Source: a bacterium (lineage in GTDB: Bacteria; JAHJDO01). Taken from it: a stretch of 9,158 nt of DNA. Made by a program: the position numbers and the translations under genes. Position 1 is the stretch's first letter; the number at the start of each line of letters is the position of its first letter. This document shows positions 1 to 7,551 of this stretch, piece by piece. The notes below the pieces were generated by a model, which had not been told where the DNA came from, did no database searches, and worked only from the letters and a program-made list of their open reading frames with translations. Where the stretch lies: NCBI GenBank assembly GCA_030631525.1, contig DAOVKY010000016.1, positions 1 to 9,158 on the forward strand, in the 5' to 3' direction.

Positions 1-3000
1 AGGCATCATATTAAAAAATTTTTAGACATATTAGGATTTTTCCCCAAAGACGGTGAGGTTGATGTTTATTCGAAAGTCTACAAAAACCATAAAAATTACC
101 AAATCTCATTAACATTGAGAAATAACCCCAAAAAATCTAAAATTAATTGGGGAGAAAAAATCAAAGTTATTCGCTCAACGAGTTCTGACTTGTCAAAGCC
201 AGAAACATTGGTAGTACTAGAATGCGTTAATCGATTATTGGAAAATGGATATGAGCCAAATAAATTCGTCTTAGAAAAACAGTGGAAACTAGGACACAAA
301 GGAAAAGGTTTTTTGGATATTCAAATTTTAGATCAAAGTGGAAAAAGCTTTTTAATGATCGAATGTAAAACGTGGGGAACTGAATATGATAAAGAGAGAA
401 AAAATACTGAAGAAGAGGGTGGTCAACTTTTTAGCTATTATATTCAAGAAAAAAATACAGAATATTTAGCACTATATTCTTCATATCTTGAGAACAACAA
501 AATCCAATATCAAGCCGATATTGTTGTAATTAACAAAGCAATCAAAGATGCAGAAAACCAAAAAGAAGCTTTTGAAGCTTGGCATCCACAAGTTTTTGAG
601 TCAAAGGGTATATTTGATAGTGACACACCGTACGAAATAGAATTTGAAGGGATTTTAAAGCAGGATCTTAAAGAACTTACTGCAAAAGATGGTGGTGATA
701 TTTTTAATCGTTTTGCAGAGATTTTAAGGAAAAATGTAGTTTCAGATAAAACAAACGCTTTCAATAAAATTTTCAACCTATTTCTATGCAAAATTGTTGA
801 TGAATACGAAACAATCAAAAATAAAGAATTGAAATTCCAATGGAAAAAAAACGAGAGTAATGAAAACGTAATGATCCGCCTCAATGATTTATATAAAAGA
901 GGTATGGAGGTTTATTTGAATTTAAAAATTGAATCTGTCAGTGATCAAGAGCTACAAATGGAATTAAATAAAGCCGGCGACAATAAGGAAGAAATACGCA
1001 AATTATTTATTAGACAAAAACTCTACTCAGGCAATGAATTTGCTTTTAAAGAAGTTTTTGATAAAAAAACATTCAATGAAAATTGTGTCGTTGTTAAAGA
1101 GGTAGTCAAATTATTAGAGAAATACAAAATCAAATATTCAACAAAACAACAATTCTTGGGCGATTTTTTTGAAAACCTACTTAATACAGGCATTAAACAA
1201 GAATCGGGGCAATTCTTTACACCCATTCCAATTGCACAATTTATCTGTAAATCATTACCAATTAAACAAATTATTGGCAAGAAAAATGCAAATAGAGAGC
1301 CTTTTTTCCTGCCATATACAATTGACTACTCATCTGGTAGTGGTCACTTTTTGACAGAAATAATGGAGGAAATAGATGAGCTAATTCAAAATATTGATAG
1401 TTCATGGATGAATTGTGGCGAAAAACATAAGGATTTATTTTTGTCTCAAAAAAGTAAGTTTATATGGGCAAAAGAATATATATACGGTATTGAAAAAGAT
1501 TATCGCCTAGCGAAAACTACAAAAATTAGTACCTTCCTTAACGGTGATGGTGACGCGAATATTATATGCGGCGATGGATTGGATCATTTCAAGAAAAGTA
1601 AAGAGTACAGAGGTAAACTTGAAGAATTAGTAAACGAAAATGAAAATAGACAATTTGATATCATTGTGGCAAATCCCCCTTACTCAGTAGACGGGTTTAA
1701 AACAAACTTGCCTCACGGAAAGGAAAGTTTTGAACTATTCAAATATCTAACTGACAATAGCAGTGAAATTGAATGTTTATTTATAGAAAGAACAAAGCAA
1801 CTACTCAAAGATGGTGCTGTTGCAGGTATTATTTTACCTGTTAACATACTGACTAATGAGGGTATACAAACGAAGGCACGAGAAATTTTATTAAAATACT
1901 TTGAGATAAAAGCCATCGCAGAACTTGGAAGCAATACTTTTATGGCTACTAGCCAAACAACAGCAATACTATTTCTTCAAAGAAGAGATAATAATGATTG
2001 GGAAAAGGGAAGAAAGGATGTAGAAGACTTTTTTCTAAATTTTAGAGACCTAACTTGTTGCGGTATCCCGAAAGCATTTTCAACATATGTAGATGAGATA
2101 TTGGGCGATACCACATTTGCAAATTATTGTAGTTTCTTCCAAAACAAAAGCGATTCTATCATAAAAGAAAGTGAAATATTTCAAGAATATAAAGAACTTT
2201 ACGAAAGTTTGGATCCAGACAGTTTTATCAAAAAAGTGCTAAATATTGAGAAAGAAAAACTAATTTATTTCTTATTAACCTACAATAAACATCTAGTACT
2301 GATTAAAGCACCCGAAGACAGAATCGCAGGAAAAGATTTTTTAGGTTATCAATTTAGCAAAGCTAAAGGCAGGGAGGGTATAAAAATATATAGAGATAGA
2401 TATAACAATAACGAACTGACAACCAAGCTCTTTAGCGAAAAAAACAAAGCAGATGATACAAAAGCAAATTATTATATTCAAAAAAGTTTTCAAAATGAAT
2501 TATCAGGAATAGAGCTACATGAATCACTTACAGAAACTACACGAATTGAATATTTGCACGAGCTAATTGATTTTAATTTTCCTAATTTTCAAAAGAAAAT
2601 ACTAACACAAAAGAAAATTAAACTTCACAGTAAATATCCAACAGAAAAACTAATAAAAATTTATCCTGTAGTAGATAGCGGTAGTACTGCGCCACAAGAT
2701 CGAGAATTTTTCAAAAATGGTAAATATCCTTTCATTAGGGCTGGCAATATATCAAAGAAAGATGAAAACAATTATGTAATACCAGATCCAAATAGCATGT
2801 TGAACGATCTAGCTGTTAAAGAGAGCAATTTAAAAAAATTCAAGGCTGCAACAATACTATTTGCTAAAAGCGGAAGATCAGCCATGACAAATAATATAGC
2901 AAGGCTTAAAAATGATTCTTTTGTAGTAAATCATTTAGCATGCATTTACTGTGATAATCAGCTTGATCTTAATTTTCTTTATTATCTGTTAGAATACTAC

Positions 3001-3204
3001 GAAACATCAAATTTCATTCCTATTGATTCGGATTATCCAAGTATTAAATTAGGAGACATTAAAAAATTCCCAGTTCCATTAATTGATAAGGTTGCAAAAA
3101 AGAGCATAGTGGAAAGAATGCAAAGAATAGATAAAGAAAATCCTAGAAATAAAAAAGAACAAAAGTTAGCTATTATGTCACAACATTTTTCAAAAATAGA
3201 ATAA
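1..3204 (+). CDS. Single-chain restriction-modification enzyme (nuclease, N6-adenine methyltransferase and specificity domain), 5' partial
   Basis: Probably cuts and methylates DNA at the same target as one polypeptide, like type IIG or fused type I enzymes. Codon numbers count from base 1. A PD-(D/E)XK nuclease core has D106, E121-C-K123 and a following GGQLFSYY block (Q142). The methylase begins with FLGDFFENLL and GQFFTP (403-408), followed by SAM motif I, DYSSGSGHF (442-450), and catalytic NPPY (558-561). Residues about 878-1045 resemble an HsdS target-recognition domain: GSTAPQD, FIRAGNIS, FAKSGRSAMTNN, and FPVPLI before a closing helix. The frame is open from base 1, and codons before the TTG at 115 (KKFLDILGFF..., VYKNHKNYQISL) read like the start of this family, so the TTG is probably internal and the true start lies a few codons off the window. 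No separate hsdR, hsdM or hsdS is visible. The gene is visibly richer in A and AAA/AAT codons than the operon downstream, which fits transfer. The family is confident; the subtype and target are not known. Confidence 0.88.
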   Translation, partial: RHHIKKFLDILGFFPKDGEVDVYSKVYKNHKNYQISLTLRNNPKKSKINWGEKIKVIRSTSSDLSKPETLVVLECVNRLLENGYEPNKFVLEKQWKLGHKGKGFLDIQILDQSGKSFLMIECKTWGTEYDKERKNTEEEGGQLFSYYIQEKNTEYLALYSSYLENNKIQYQADIVVINKAIKDAENQKEAFEAWHPQVFESKGIFDSDTPYEIEFEGILKQDLKELTAKDGGDIFNRFAEILRKNVVSDKTNAFNKIFNLFLCKIVDEYETIKNKELKFQWKKNESNENVMIRLNDLYKRGMEVYLNLKIESVSDQELQMELNKAGDNKEEIRKLFIRQKLYSGNEFAFKEVFDKKTFNENCVVVKEVVKLLEKYKIKYSTKQQFLGDFFENLLNTGIKQESGQFFTPIPIAQFICKSLPIKQIIGKKNANREPFFLPYTIDYSSGSGHFLTEIMEEIDELIQNIDSSWMNCGEKHKDLFLSQKSKFIWAKEYIYGIEKDYRLAKTTKISTFLNGDGDANIICGDGLDHFKKSKEYRGKLEELVNENENRQFDIIVANPPYSVDGFKTNLPHGKESFELFKYLTDNSSEIECLFIERTKQLLKDGAVAGIILPVNILTNEGIQTKAREILLKYFEIKAIAELGSNTFMATSQTTAILFLQRRDNNDWEKGRKDVEDFFLNFRDLTCCGIPKAFSTYVDEILGDTTFANYCSFFQNKSDSIIKESEIFQEYKELYESLDPDSFIKKVLNIEKEKLIYFLLTYNKHLVLIKAPEDRIAGKDFLGYQFSKAKGREGIKIYRDRYNNNELTTKLFSEKNKADDTKANYYIQKSFQNELSGIELHESLTETTRIEYLHELIDFNFPNFQKKILTQKKIKLHSKYPTEKLIKIYPVVDSGSTAPQDREFFKNGKYPFIRAGNISKKDENNYVIPDPNSMLNDLAVKESNLKKFKAATILFAKSGRSAMTNNIARLKNDSFVVNHLACIYCDNQLDLNFLYYLLEYYETSNFIPIDSDYPSIKLGDIKKFPVPLIDKVAKKSIVERMQRIDKENPRNKKEQKLAIMSQHFSKIE

Positions 3205-3242
3205 GGAGTTTTGGACTTCGCAGGCATTCACACTCAAACAGC

Positions 3243-3298
3243 AATATCCGATAAAAAGCAAGATTGCTTCACTTCGTTCGCAATGACAAAAGGATATT
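3243..3298. repeat. Nested inverted repeat, dispersed-repeat-like, between the RM gene and the nuclease gene
   Basis: The outer arms AATATCC (3243-3249) and GGATATT (3292-3298) are perfect 7-base inverted repeats. Inside them ATTGC (3263-3267) pairs with GCAAT (3280-3284) around a 12-base loop. An alternative hairpin, AAGCA/TGCTT (3256-3260 and 3265-3269), would exclude the inner stem. Read on the - strand, the core (TCATTGCGAACGAAGTGAAG, then CAATC) resembles a short repeat I know from many bacterial draft genomes. Only one copy is present here, so its repeat nature rests on recall. It fills most of the 107-base gap and could also act as a weak terminator or processing site for the upstream gene, although there is no clean T-run. 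Confidence 0.5.
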
Positions 3299-3311
3299 TT
3301 AAAATAACAGC

Positions 3312-3983
3312 ATGGCTCTTTTAACCAAATCAAAATACCTTGCAGGGCTTCAGTGTTCAAAGCTCTTGTGGATGCTTGTCAAAGCGAAGGATAGGATTCC
3401 TGCGCCGTCTGAAGAGGTTCAACGCAGGATGGATGCCGGAATTGAAATTGGGATTCTGGCTAAGCAATTATTTCCCGAAGGCATTGATATCCCGACGGAT
3501 GATTTCATGCGGAATATTTATTTAACAAAGGATAGTCTGTTGGAAAATGCGCCGCTTTTTGAAGCTGGAATTATGGCTAATAACTGCTACTCCAGAGTTG
3601 ATATTCTTAAGCCGAATGATGACAGGAGCTTTGACATTATTGAAGTCAAATCAGGAACAAAGGTTAAAGAAGAGAATGTTCATGATGTTTCTTTTCAAAA
3701 ACATTGCTGTGAAATGGCAGGGCTGAAGATCGCAAAATGTCATTTATGCTTTATCAATAATCAATATGTCAGGCAAGGAGATATTGATATACAAAACCTG
3801 TTTTGCATTCAGGATATAAGTATGGAAGTTGCTGAGGCTCAGCAGGGTATTCGGGAGAGAATTGGCAGGATGGCTGATGTTGTAAGATTGAGTAGCTGTC
3901 CTTCGGTTTTGATAGGCAAACACTGCGATTATCCTTATACATGCAATTTAAAAGATGAATGCTTGAGATTATCAGCGAATTAA
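3312..3983 (+). CDS. Cas4/DUF2779-N-like PD-(D/E)XK nuclease with Fe-S cysteine cluster, apparently short
   Basis: A predicted 223-residue DNA nuclease. The N-terminus (LTKSKYLAGLQCSKLLW) matches the opening of DUF2779-type and related Cas4-like proteins, which fixes the ATG at 3312 although no good Shine-Dalgarno precedes it. The catalytic set is D97 in SRVDIL, E111-V-K113 in IIEVKSGT, and Q129 in DVSFQKH. C15 together with C205, C211 and C217 (C-x5-C-x5-C) has the arrangement of a Cas4/AddB-like 4Fe-4S cluster. Long DUF2779 proteins continue for about 300 more residues with a second domain. Here a TAA follows soon after the cluster, and bases 3984-4014 hold no remnant, so this is either a naturally short form or a clean truncation. 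No cas1, cas2 or CRISPR array is present, so a role in spacer acquisition is not supported. Its position beside a restriction-modification gene suggests defence or DNA processing, but that is inference. Confidence 0.7.
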   Translation: MALLTKSKYLAGLQCSKLLWMLVKAKDRIPAPSEEVQRRMDAGIEIGILAKQLFPEGIDIPTDDFMRNIYLTKDSLLENAPLFEAGIMANNCYSRVDILKPNDDRSFDIIEVKSGTKVKEENVHDVSFQKHCCEMAGLKIAKCHLCFINNQYVRQGDIDIQNLFCIQDISMEVAEAQQGIRERIGRMADVVRLSSCPSVLIGKHCDYPYTCNLKDECLRLSAN

Positions 3984-4014
3984 AGAAGTTGATAGATTAG
4001 ATAAAAAATGTAGA

Positions 4015-5619
4015 ATGCGGCTTATGAATAAGTTTTTAATATCCTTCAATTCAAAAAATCTGTCCTCTATCAAAACCGATATTTTGATTATTGGAAGCGG
4101 GGTGGCCGGGCTCTCTAGTGCTATTCAGGCGGCAAAATATGGAGAGGTATCTATAATAACAAAGGATAAACTCAGCGAAAGCAACACTCAAAAAGCCCAG
4201 GGCGGAATAGCTGTGGCATTAGCAGAACAGGATTCTTCTGAAAAACATATAGAGGATACATTAAGAGTTGGTTGCGGGTTATGCAATGAGAAGACGGTCA
4301 AGATAATGGTAGAAGAAGGACCTGCTCGTATCAAGGAATTGATCCAATGGGGAGCGGAATTTGACAGGCAGGGAGACCGACTCTCCTTTACTCAGGAAGC
4401 AGGCCATAGCGTGCGAAGAGTGATTCATGCAAAAGGCGATGCTACTGGCATGGAATTGGAAAGAGCACTGATAGCAAAAGTCAAACAGAGCGCTAATATT
4501 AAGATTTTAGAGTATGCTTTTGTCACAGATTTACTTCATAAAGACGGAACTTGTTTTGGCGCTGTTGTTAATGTGAAAAAGGATGAGCGAACGATAGTTT
4601 ATGCGCGTAAGGTAATATTAGCTACAGGAGGAATTGGGCAGGTTTATCGGGAGACAACAAATTCCCCTGTTGCTACAGGATGCGGTATGGCGCTTGCTTA
4701 TAGAGCGGGCGCTAAGCTTATAGATATGGAATTTATGCAGTTTCATCCTACTACTTTATATGTAGCAGGCCTGTCACGCACCTTAATTTCTGAGGCAGTT
4801 AGAGGGGAAGGCGGGATATTGAGAAATAAGCATGGTGAAAGATTTATGTTTAAATATCATAGGGATGGAGAACTTGCTCCTCGTGACGTGACCTCAAGGT
4901 CAATTCTGAAAGAGATGAGAGAAACCGCTGATACACGCGTCTATTTAGACCTTACACATTTGTCGTCTAAGTTAATAAAGAATCGTTTTCCAAATATAAT
5001 GGAGGTTTGTTCTTCTTTTGGCATAGATATTAAAGAGGATTTTATACCTGTTCGGCCTACTGCTCATTATATGATAGGAGGAATTAAGATAGACAAAAAT
5101 GGGAAAACTAATATTCAGAATCTATATGCGTGTGGAGAGACAGCTTCTTCAGGGGTTCACGGCGCTAACAGACTGGCGAGCAATTCTCTCCTTGAAGGAC
5201 TTGTTTTTGGTTATAGGGCAGGGCAATCTGCAGGTAAGGATATAGATTGTGGAAAGCGATTTGACACAACTCCTGATATAAGCAATATACTGGACCCAGT
5301 TAGCGCAAGAAAACTGGATATAGGAGATCTCAAGGCTTCCCTAAGAAGTTTAATGACAAGATATGTGGGTATTGAAAGAGATGAGACAGGTCTTTTGGCA
5401 GTTCAGAAAGAAATCAATTTTTGGTCTTCATATGTAATGGGGAAAGAATTTTCAGATATCAGGGATTGGGAATTCCAGAACATGCTTCTTGTAGCAGGGC
5501 TTGTCCAGAAAGCGTCTCTTATCAGGAAGGAGACTAGAGGCGTCCACTATCGCAAAGATTATCCAAAACAGGATAATACAAAATGGCAGAAGAAGCACAT
5601 AGAATTAAGTGATATATGA
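4015..5619 (+). CDS. nadB: L-aspartate oxidase
   Basis: A cytosolic flavoprotein that oxidises L-aspartate to iminoaspartate, which NadA condenses with dihydroxyacetone phosphate to give quinolinate for NAD. In anaerobes fumarate can serve as electron acceptor. FAD-binding GSGVAGL lies at 27-33, AQGGI at 61-65, EAGHSVRRVIHAKGDATG is the conserved active-site stretch, FHPTTL is at 243-248, SEAVRGEGG at 259-267, HGANRLASNSLLEG starts at 382, and the C-terminal ETRGVHYRKDYP starts at 506. The HGANRLASN and ETRG-H blocks, together with the lone, soluble-type gene context, favour NadB over succinate dehydrogenase or fumarate reductase flavoprotein. At 534 residues it is full length. Either ATG, 4015 or 4024, could start it; neither has a clear Shine-Dalgarno. 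The stop codon overlaps the next start as ATGA. It is the first gene of the operon, and no nadA or nadC is seen. Confidence 0.95.
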   Translation: MRLMNKFLISFNSKNLSSIKTDILIIGSGVAGLSSAIQAAKYGEVSIITKDKLSESNTQKAQGGIAVALAEQDSSEKHIEDTLRVGCGLCNEKTVKIMVEEGPARIKELIQWGAEFDRQGDRLSFTQEAGHSVRRVIHAKGDATGMELERALIAKVKQSANIKILEYAFVTDLLHKDGTCFGAVVNVKKDERTIVYARKVILATGGIGQVYRETTNSPVATGCGMALAYRAGAKLIDMEFMQFHPTTLYVAGLSRTLISEAVRGEGGILRNKHGERFMFKYHRDGELAPRDVTSRSILKEMRETADTRVYLDLTHLSSKLIKNRFPNIMEVCSSFGIDIKEDFIPVRPTAHYMIGGIKIDKNGKTNIQNLYACGETASSGVHGANRLASNSLLEGLVFGYRAGQSAGKDIDCGKRFDTTPDISNILDPVSARKLDIGDLKASLRSLMTRYVGIERDETGLLAVQKEINFWSSYVMGKEFSDIRDWEFQNMLLVAGLVQKASLIRKETRGVHYRKDYPKQDNTKWQKKHIELSDI

Positions 5620-6521
5620 AGACAGTAGTAAAAGTTCCCGGCGCATGCGGGGAGTTGTGGCAGGGTGTGCTTGACGGGACGCATCTTCTTATAACATGTC
5701 CTGTAAATGTCTATTCATATGTTGAAATTAATATAGATGAATCAATTTCCGGAATAAAGGCTCCGGACGATAAATATAAGTCCTGCAAAGCGATGAGAAA
5801 GGTTCTGGATTATTTTGGTATGTTTAAATGCGGCGGGAAAATATGTATCAATTCTGAAATTCCGCAGGAAAAAGGAATGAGTAGCAGCACCTCAGATATA
5901 ATTGGAACCTGTATCGCCACAGCAGAGGCTTTAGACAGAGATATCACTCCTTTGGAAATTGCCGGAATAGCGGTATCTATTGAACCAACAGATGGGTTAA
6001 TGTTTAAAGACATGCTGGCTTTTGATTATATAAGTGGCGCAATAAAGGAATATATTGGCACTCCACCTGAGATGGATATATTGATTGTCGATTTGGGTGG
6101 AAGAGTTAATACTATTGAGTTTAATTCCAAACGTAATGAGATATTGAGAAAATTTAATAATGCTTTAGAGTTAAGAGAGGCTTATGAACTTGTTAAAGAT
6201 GGAATCAGAAAAAAAGACATACATATGCTTGGGAAAGGCGCAACAATGAGCGCTGAATTCAATCAGAAAATTCTGCATAAAAGAGAGCTTATGGATCTTA
6301 TGAAAATTGCAGATGAATTAGGAGCTTGCGGAATTAATACTGCTCATAGTGGAACGGTTATTGGCATTTTGTTTTCCCCAGGTCAGGTTGATATGCAGTC
6401 AGTTATTGGCAGGATAGAAAAAAGATTTAAGGCAAAGTTTGCCTTTTATATTGCTAAACTTGTAAATGGGGGAGGAGAACTAGTTGAAACCTCAGCACGG
6501 CGGCAACTTATACCGAATTAG
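5616..6521 (+). CDS. pduX: PduX-like L-threonine kinase (GHMP family)
   Basis: Predicted to phosphorylate L-threonine with ATP to O-phospho-L-threonine, the substrate of the decarboxylase encoded next. The length of 301 residues matches Salmonella PduX. The N-terminal PGACGELWQG (8-17) and ITCPVNVYS (26-34) blocks are typical of PduX. The GHMP phosphate-binding motif is PQEKGMSSSTSD (83-94), the family block SIEPTDG is at 121-127, and the C-terminal glycine-rich NTAHSGTVIG starts at 241. The gene begins in an ATGA overlap with nadB, so its translation is probably coupled. No propanediol-utilisation (pdu) genes are nearby; here the enzyme sits within cobamide synthesis, next to cobD and cbiB, which strongly supports the threonine kinase role over other GHMP kinases. 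The pduX symbol follows the Salmonella name. Confidence 0.88.
   Translation: MKTVVKVPGACGELWQGVLDGTHLLITCPVNVYSYVEINIDESISGIKAPDDKYKSCKAMRKVLDYFGMFKCGGKICINSEIPQEKGMSSSTSDIIGTCIATAEALDRDITPLEIAGIAVSIEPTDGLMFKDMLAFDYISGAIKEYIGTPPEMDILIVDLGGRVNTIEFNSKRNEILRKFNNALELREAYELVKDGIRKKDIHMLGKGATMSAEFNQKILHKRELMDLMKIADELGACGINTAHSGTVIGILFSPGQVDMQSVIGRIEKRFKAKFAFYIAKLVNGGGELVETSARRQLIPN
6471..6477 (+). promoter_or_regulatory. Shine-Dalgarno that sets the TTG start of cobD
   Basis: GGAGGAG inside the end of the pduX gene, 6 bases before TTG at 6484. It is one of the two strongest ribosome-binding sites in the window and justifies both the rare TTG start and the 38-base overlap between the two genes. Confidence 0.8.
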
Positions 6522-7551
6522 CAAAAAGCACAATATAGCGCTTAGCGAGATAGTTGACTTTAGCGCAAATATAAATCCGCTTTGCTTTCCAGGCGGACTG
6601 AAGCGGATTCTGAAAGAAGATTTTAATAAAATCCGCATGTATCCTGATCCTGATTGCAGACAATTAGTAGATGCAATCTCAGATAAGTATAAAATTAAGA
6701 AAACATGTTTGATTACATCTAATGGGGCAACAGAACTAATATACCTTATATGCTACTTGCTGCGTCCCCAAAAGGCAGCGATTATTATTCCTGCTTTTTC
6801 AGAATATGAGAAAGCATTGTCAAATATTGATTGTAATATTAAATTCGTAAAGCTGGAAGATAAGGAAGAATTTAAGTTAAAATTACAGGATATAAGAAGT
6901 CTTATTAAGAGCGTTGAAGTCCTTTTTATCTGTAATCCGAATAATCCAACAGGTCAGAAGATATCCCACAATACACTTTGTAATATTCTGTATCTTGCCA
7001 AGCGACATAATGTCTTTGTTGTGATTGATGAAGCGTTTATAGATTTGATTGAGGAAGAGAGTTTAGTTGCGAGAGCTCAAACACAGCAAAATCTTTTTGT
7101 TATAAGGTCATTGACAAAGTTTCTTGGGATTCCGGGATTAAGGCTTGGTTTTGGAGTGGCATCTGCTCGCTTAAGCGCAAAGATAAAAAATTTCCAGCCG
7201 ACATGGTCTGTAAACACATTTGCTCAAATTGCAGGTTCTTATTTATTAGCTGACTCAGCATATATTGAGAAAAGCAAAAGAATTTTGATTAAGGAACGAA
7301 ATTTTCTGTCTTCCGAATTAAAAAAGATAAAATCTGTAAAGGTATTTGATTCATATACAAACTTTATTCTGTTTAAATTACTTGATCACAATAATACTAC
7401 AGATTTAGAAGAGCTTCTGATAATGGACAAAATTGTTGTAAGAAACTGCAGCAATTTCAGGGGGCTGGACAGCTCATTTGTGAGAGTAGCAGTTAAGAAA
7501 AGGGCTGAAAACAAACTCTTAATTAAGGCTCTTAAAAATATATTCGGATGA
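6484..7551 (+). CDS. cobD: L-threonine-O-3-phosphate decarboxylase
   Basis: A PLP enzyme that converts O-phospho-L-threonine to (R)-1-amino-2-propanol O-2-phosphate and CO2, making the linker of the cobamide nucleotide loop. The fold is an aspartate-aminotransferase fold close to HisC. The N-terminal HGGN (5-8) followed by VDFSANINPL is the CobD signature. Further features are NPNNPTG (151-157), DEAF with PLP-contacting D182, and SLTKFLGIPGLRLGFG with the Schiff-base lysine K212. The 355-residue length is normal for a stand-alone CobD. The TTG start is chosen because a strong Shine-Dalgarno precedes it and HGGN must lie near the N-terminus. It follows pduX, whose product it uses, with a 38-base overlap, and joins cbiB through an ATGA overlap. 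A HisC role is unlikely because the HGGN signature is present and there are no his genes around it. The symbol follows Salmonella; the equivalent in Pseudomonas denitrificans is cobC. Confidence 0.92.
   Translation: MKPQHGGNLYRISKKHNIALSEIVDFSANINPLCFPGGLKRILKEDFNKIRMYPDPDCRQLVDAISDKYKIKKTCLITSNGATELIYLICYLLRPQKAAIIIPAFSEYEKALSNIDCNIKFVKLEDKEEFKLKLQDIRSLIKSVEVLFICNPNNPTGQKISHNTLCNILYLAKRHNVFVVIDEAFIDLIEEESLVARAQTQQNLFVIRSLTKFLGIPGLRLGFGVASARLSAKIKNFQPTWSVNTFAQIAGSYLLADSAYIEKSKRILIKERNFLSSELKKIKSVKVFDSYTNFILFKLLDHNNTTDLEELLIMDKIVVRNCSNFRGLDSSFVRVAVKKRAENKLLIKALKNIFG

Noticed and set aside
3265..3300. Possible promoter with TTGCTT (3265-3270) and TATTTT (3295-3300).
   Set aside because: The spacing of 24 bases is too long for a sigma-70-type promoter, and the -35-like box belongs to the repeat core.
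3243..3305. Rho-independent terminator after the RM gene.
   Set aside because: The stems are weak and AT-rich, loops are large, and only four T residues follow; termination is possible but not supported.
3211..3324. A 37-codon frame starting with TTG after AAGGAG, running through the inverted repeat into the nuclease gene.
   Set aside because: It has no ATG start, the Shine-Dalgarno spacing is only 2 bases, and its peptide is just the translated repeat core; it overlaps a well-supported start at 3312.
3312..3983. Cas4 of a CRISPR-Cas system.
   Set aside because: No cas1, cas2, effector gene or repeat-spacer array is visible, and the N-terminus fits DUF2779-type proteins at least as well.
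4015..5619. Succinate dehydrogenase or fumarate reductase flavoprotein subunit.
   Set aside because: HGANRLASNSLLEG and the ETRGVHYRKDYP C-terminus fit NadB, and no iron-sulfur or membrane-anchor subunit genes adjoin it.
6484..7551. Histidinol-phosphate aminotransferase (HisC).
   Set aside because: The N-terminal HGGN and DFSANINPL signature and the pduX/cbiB neighbours point to CobD.
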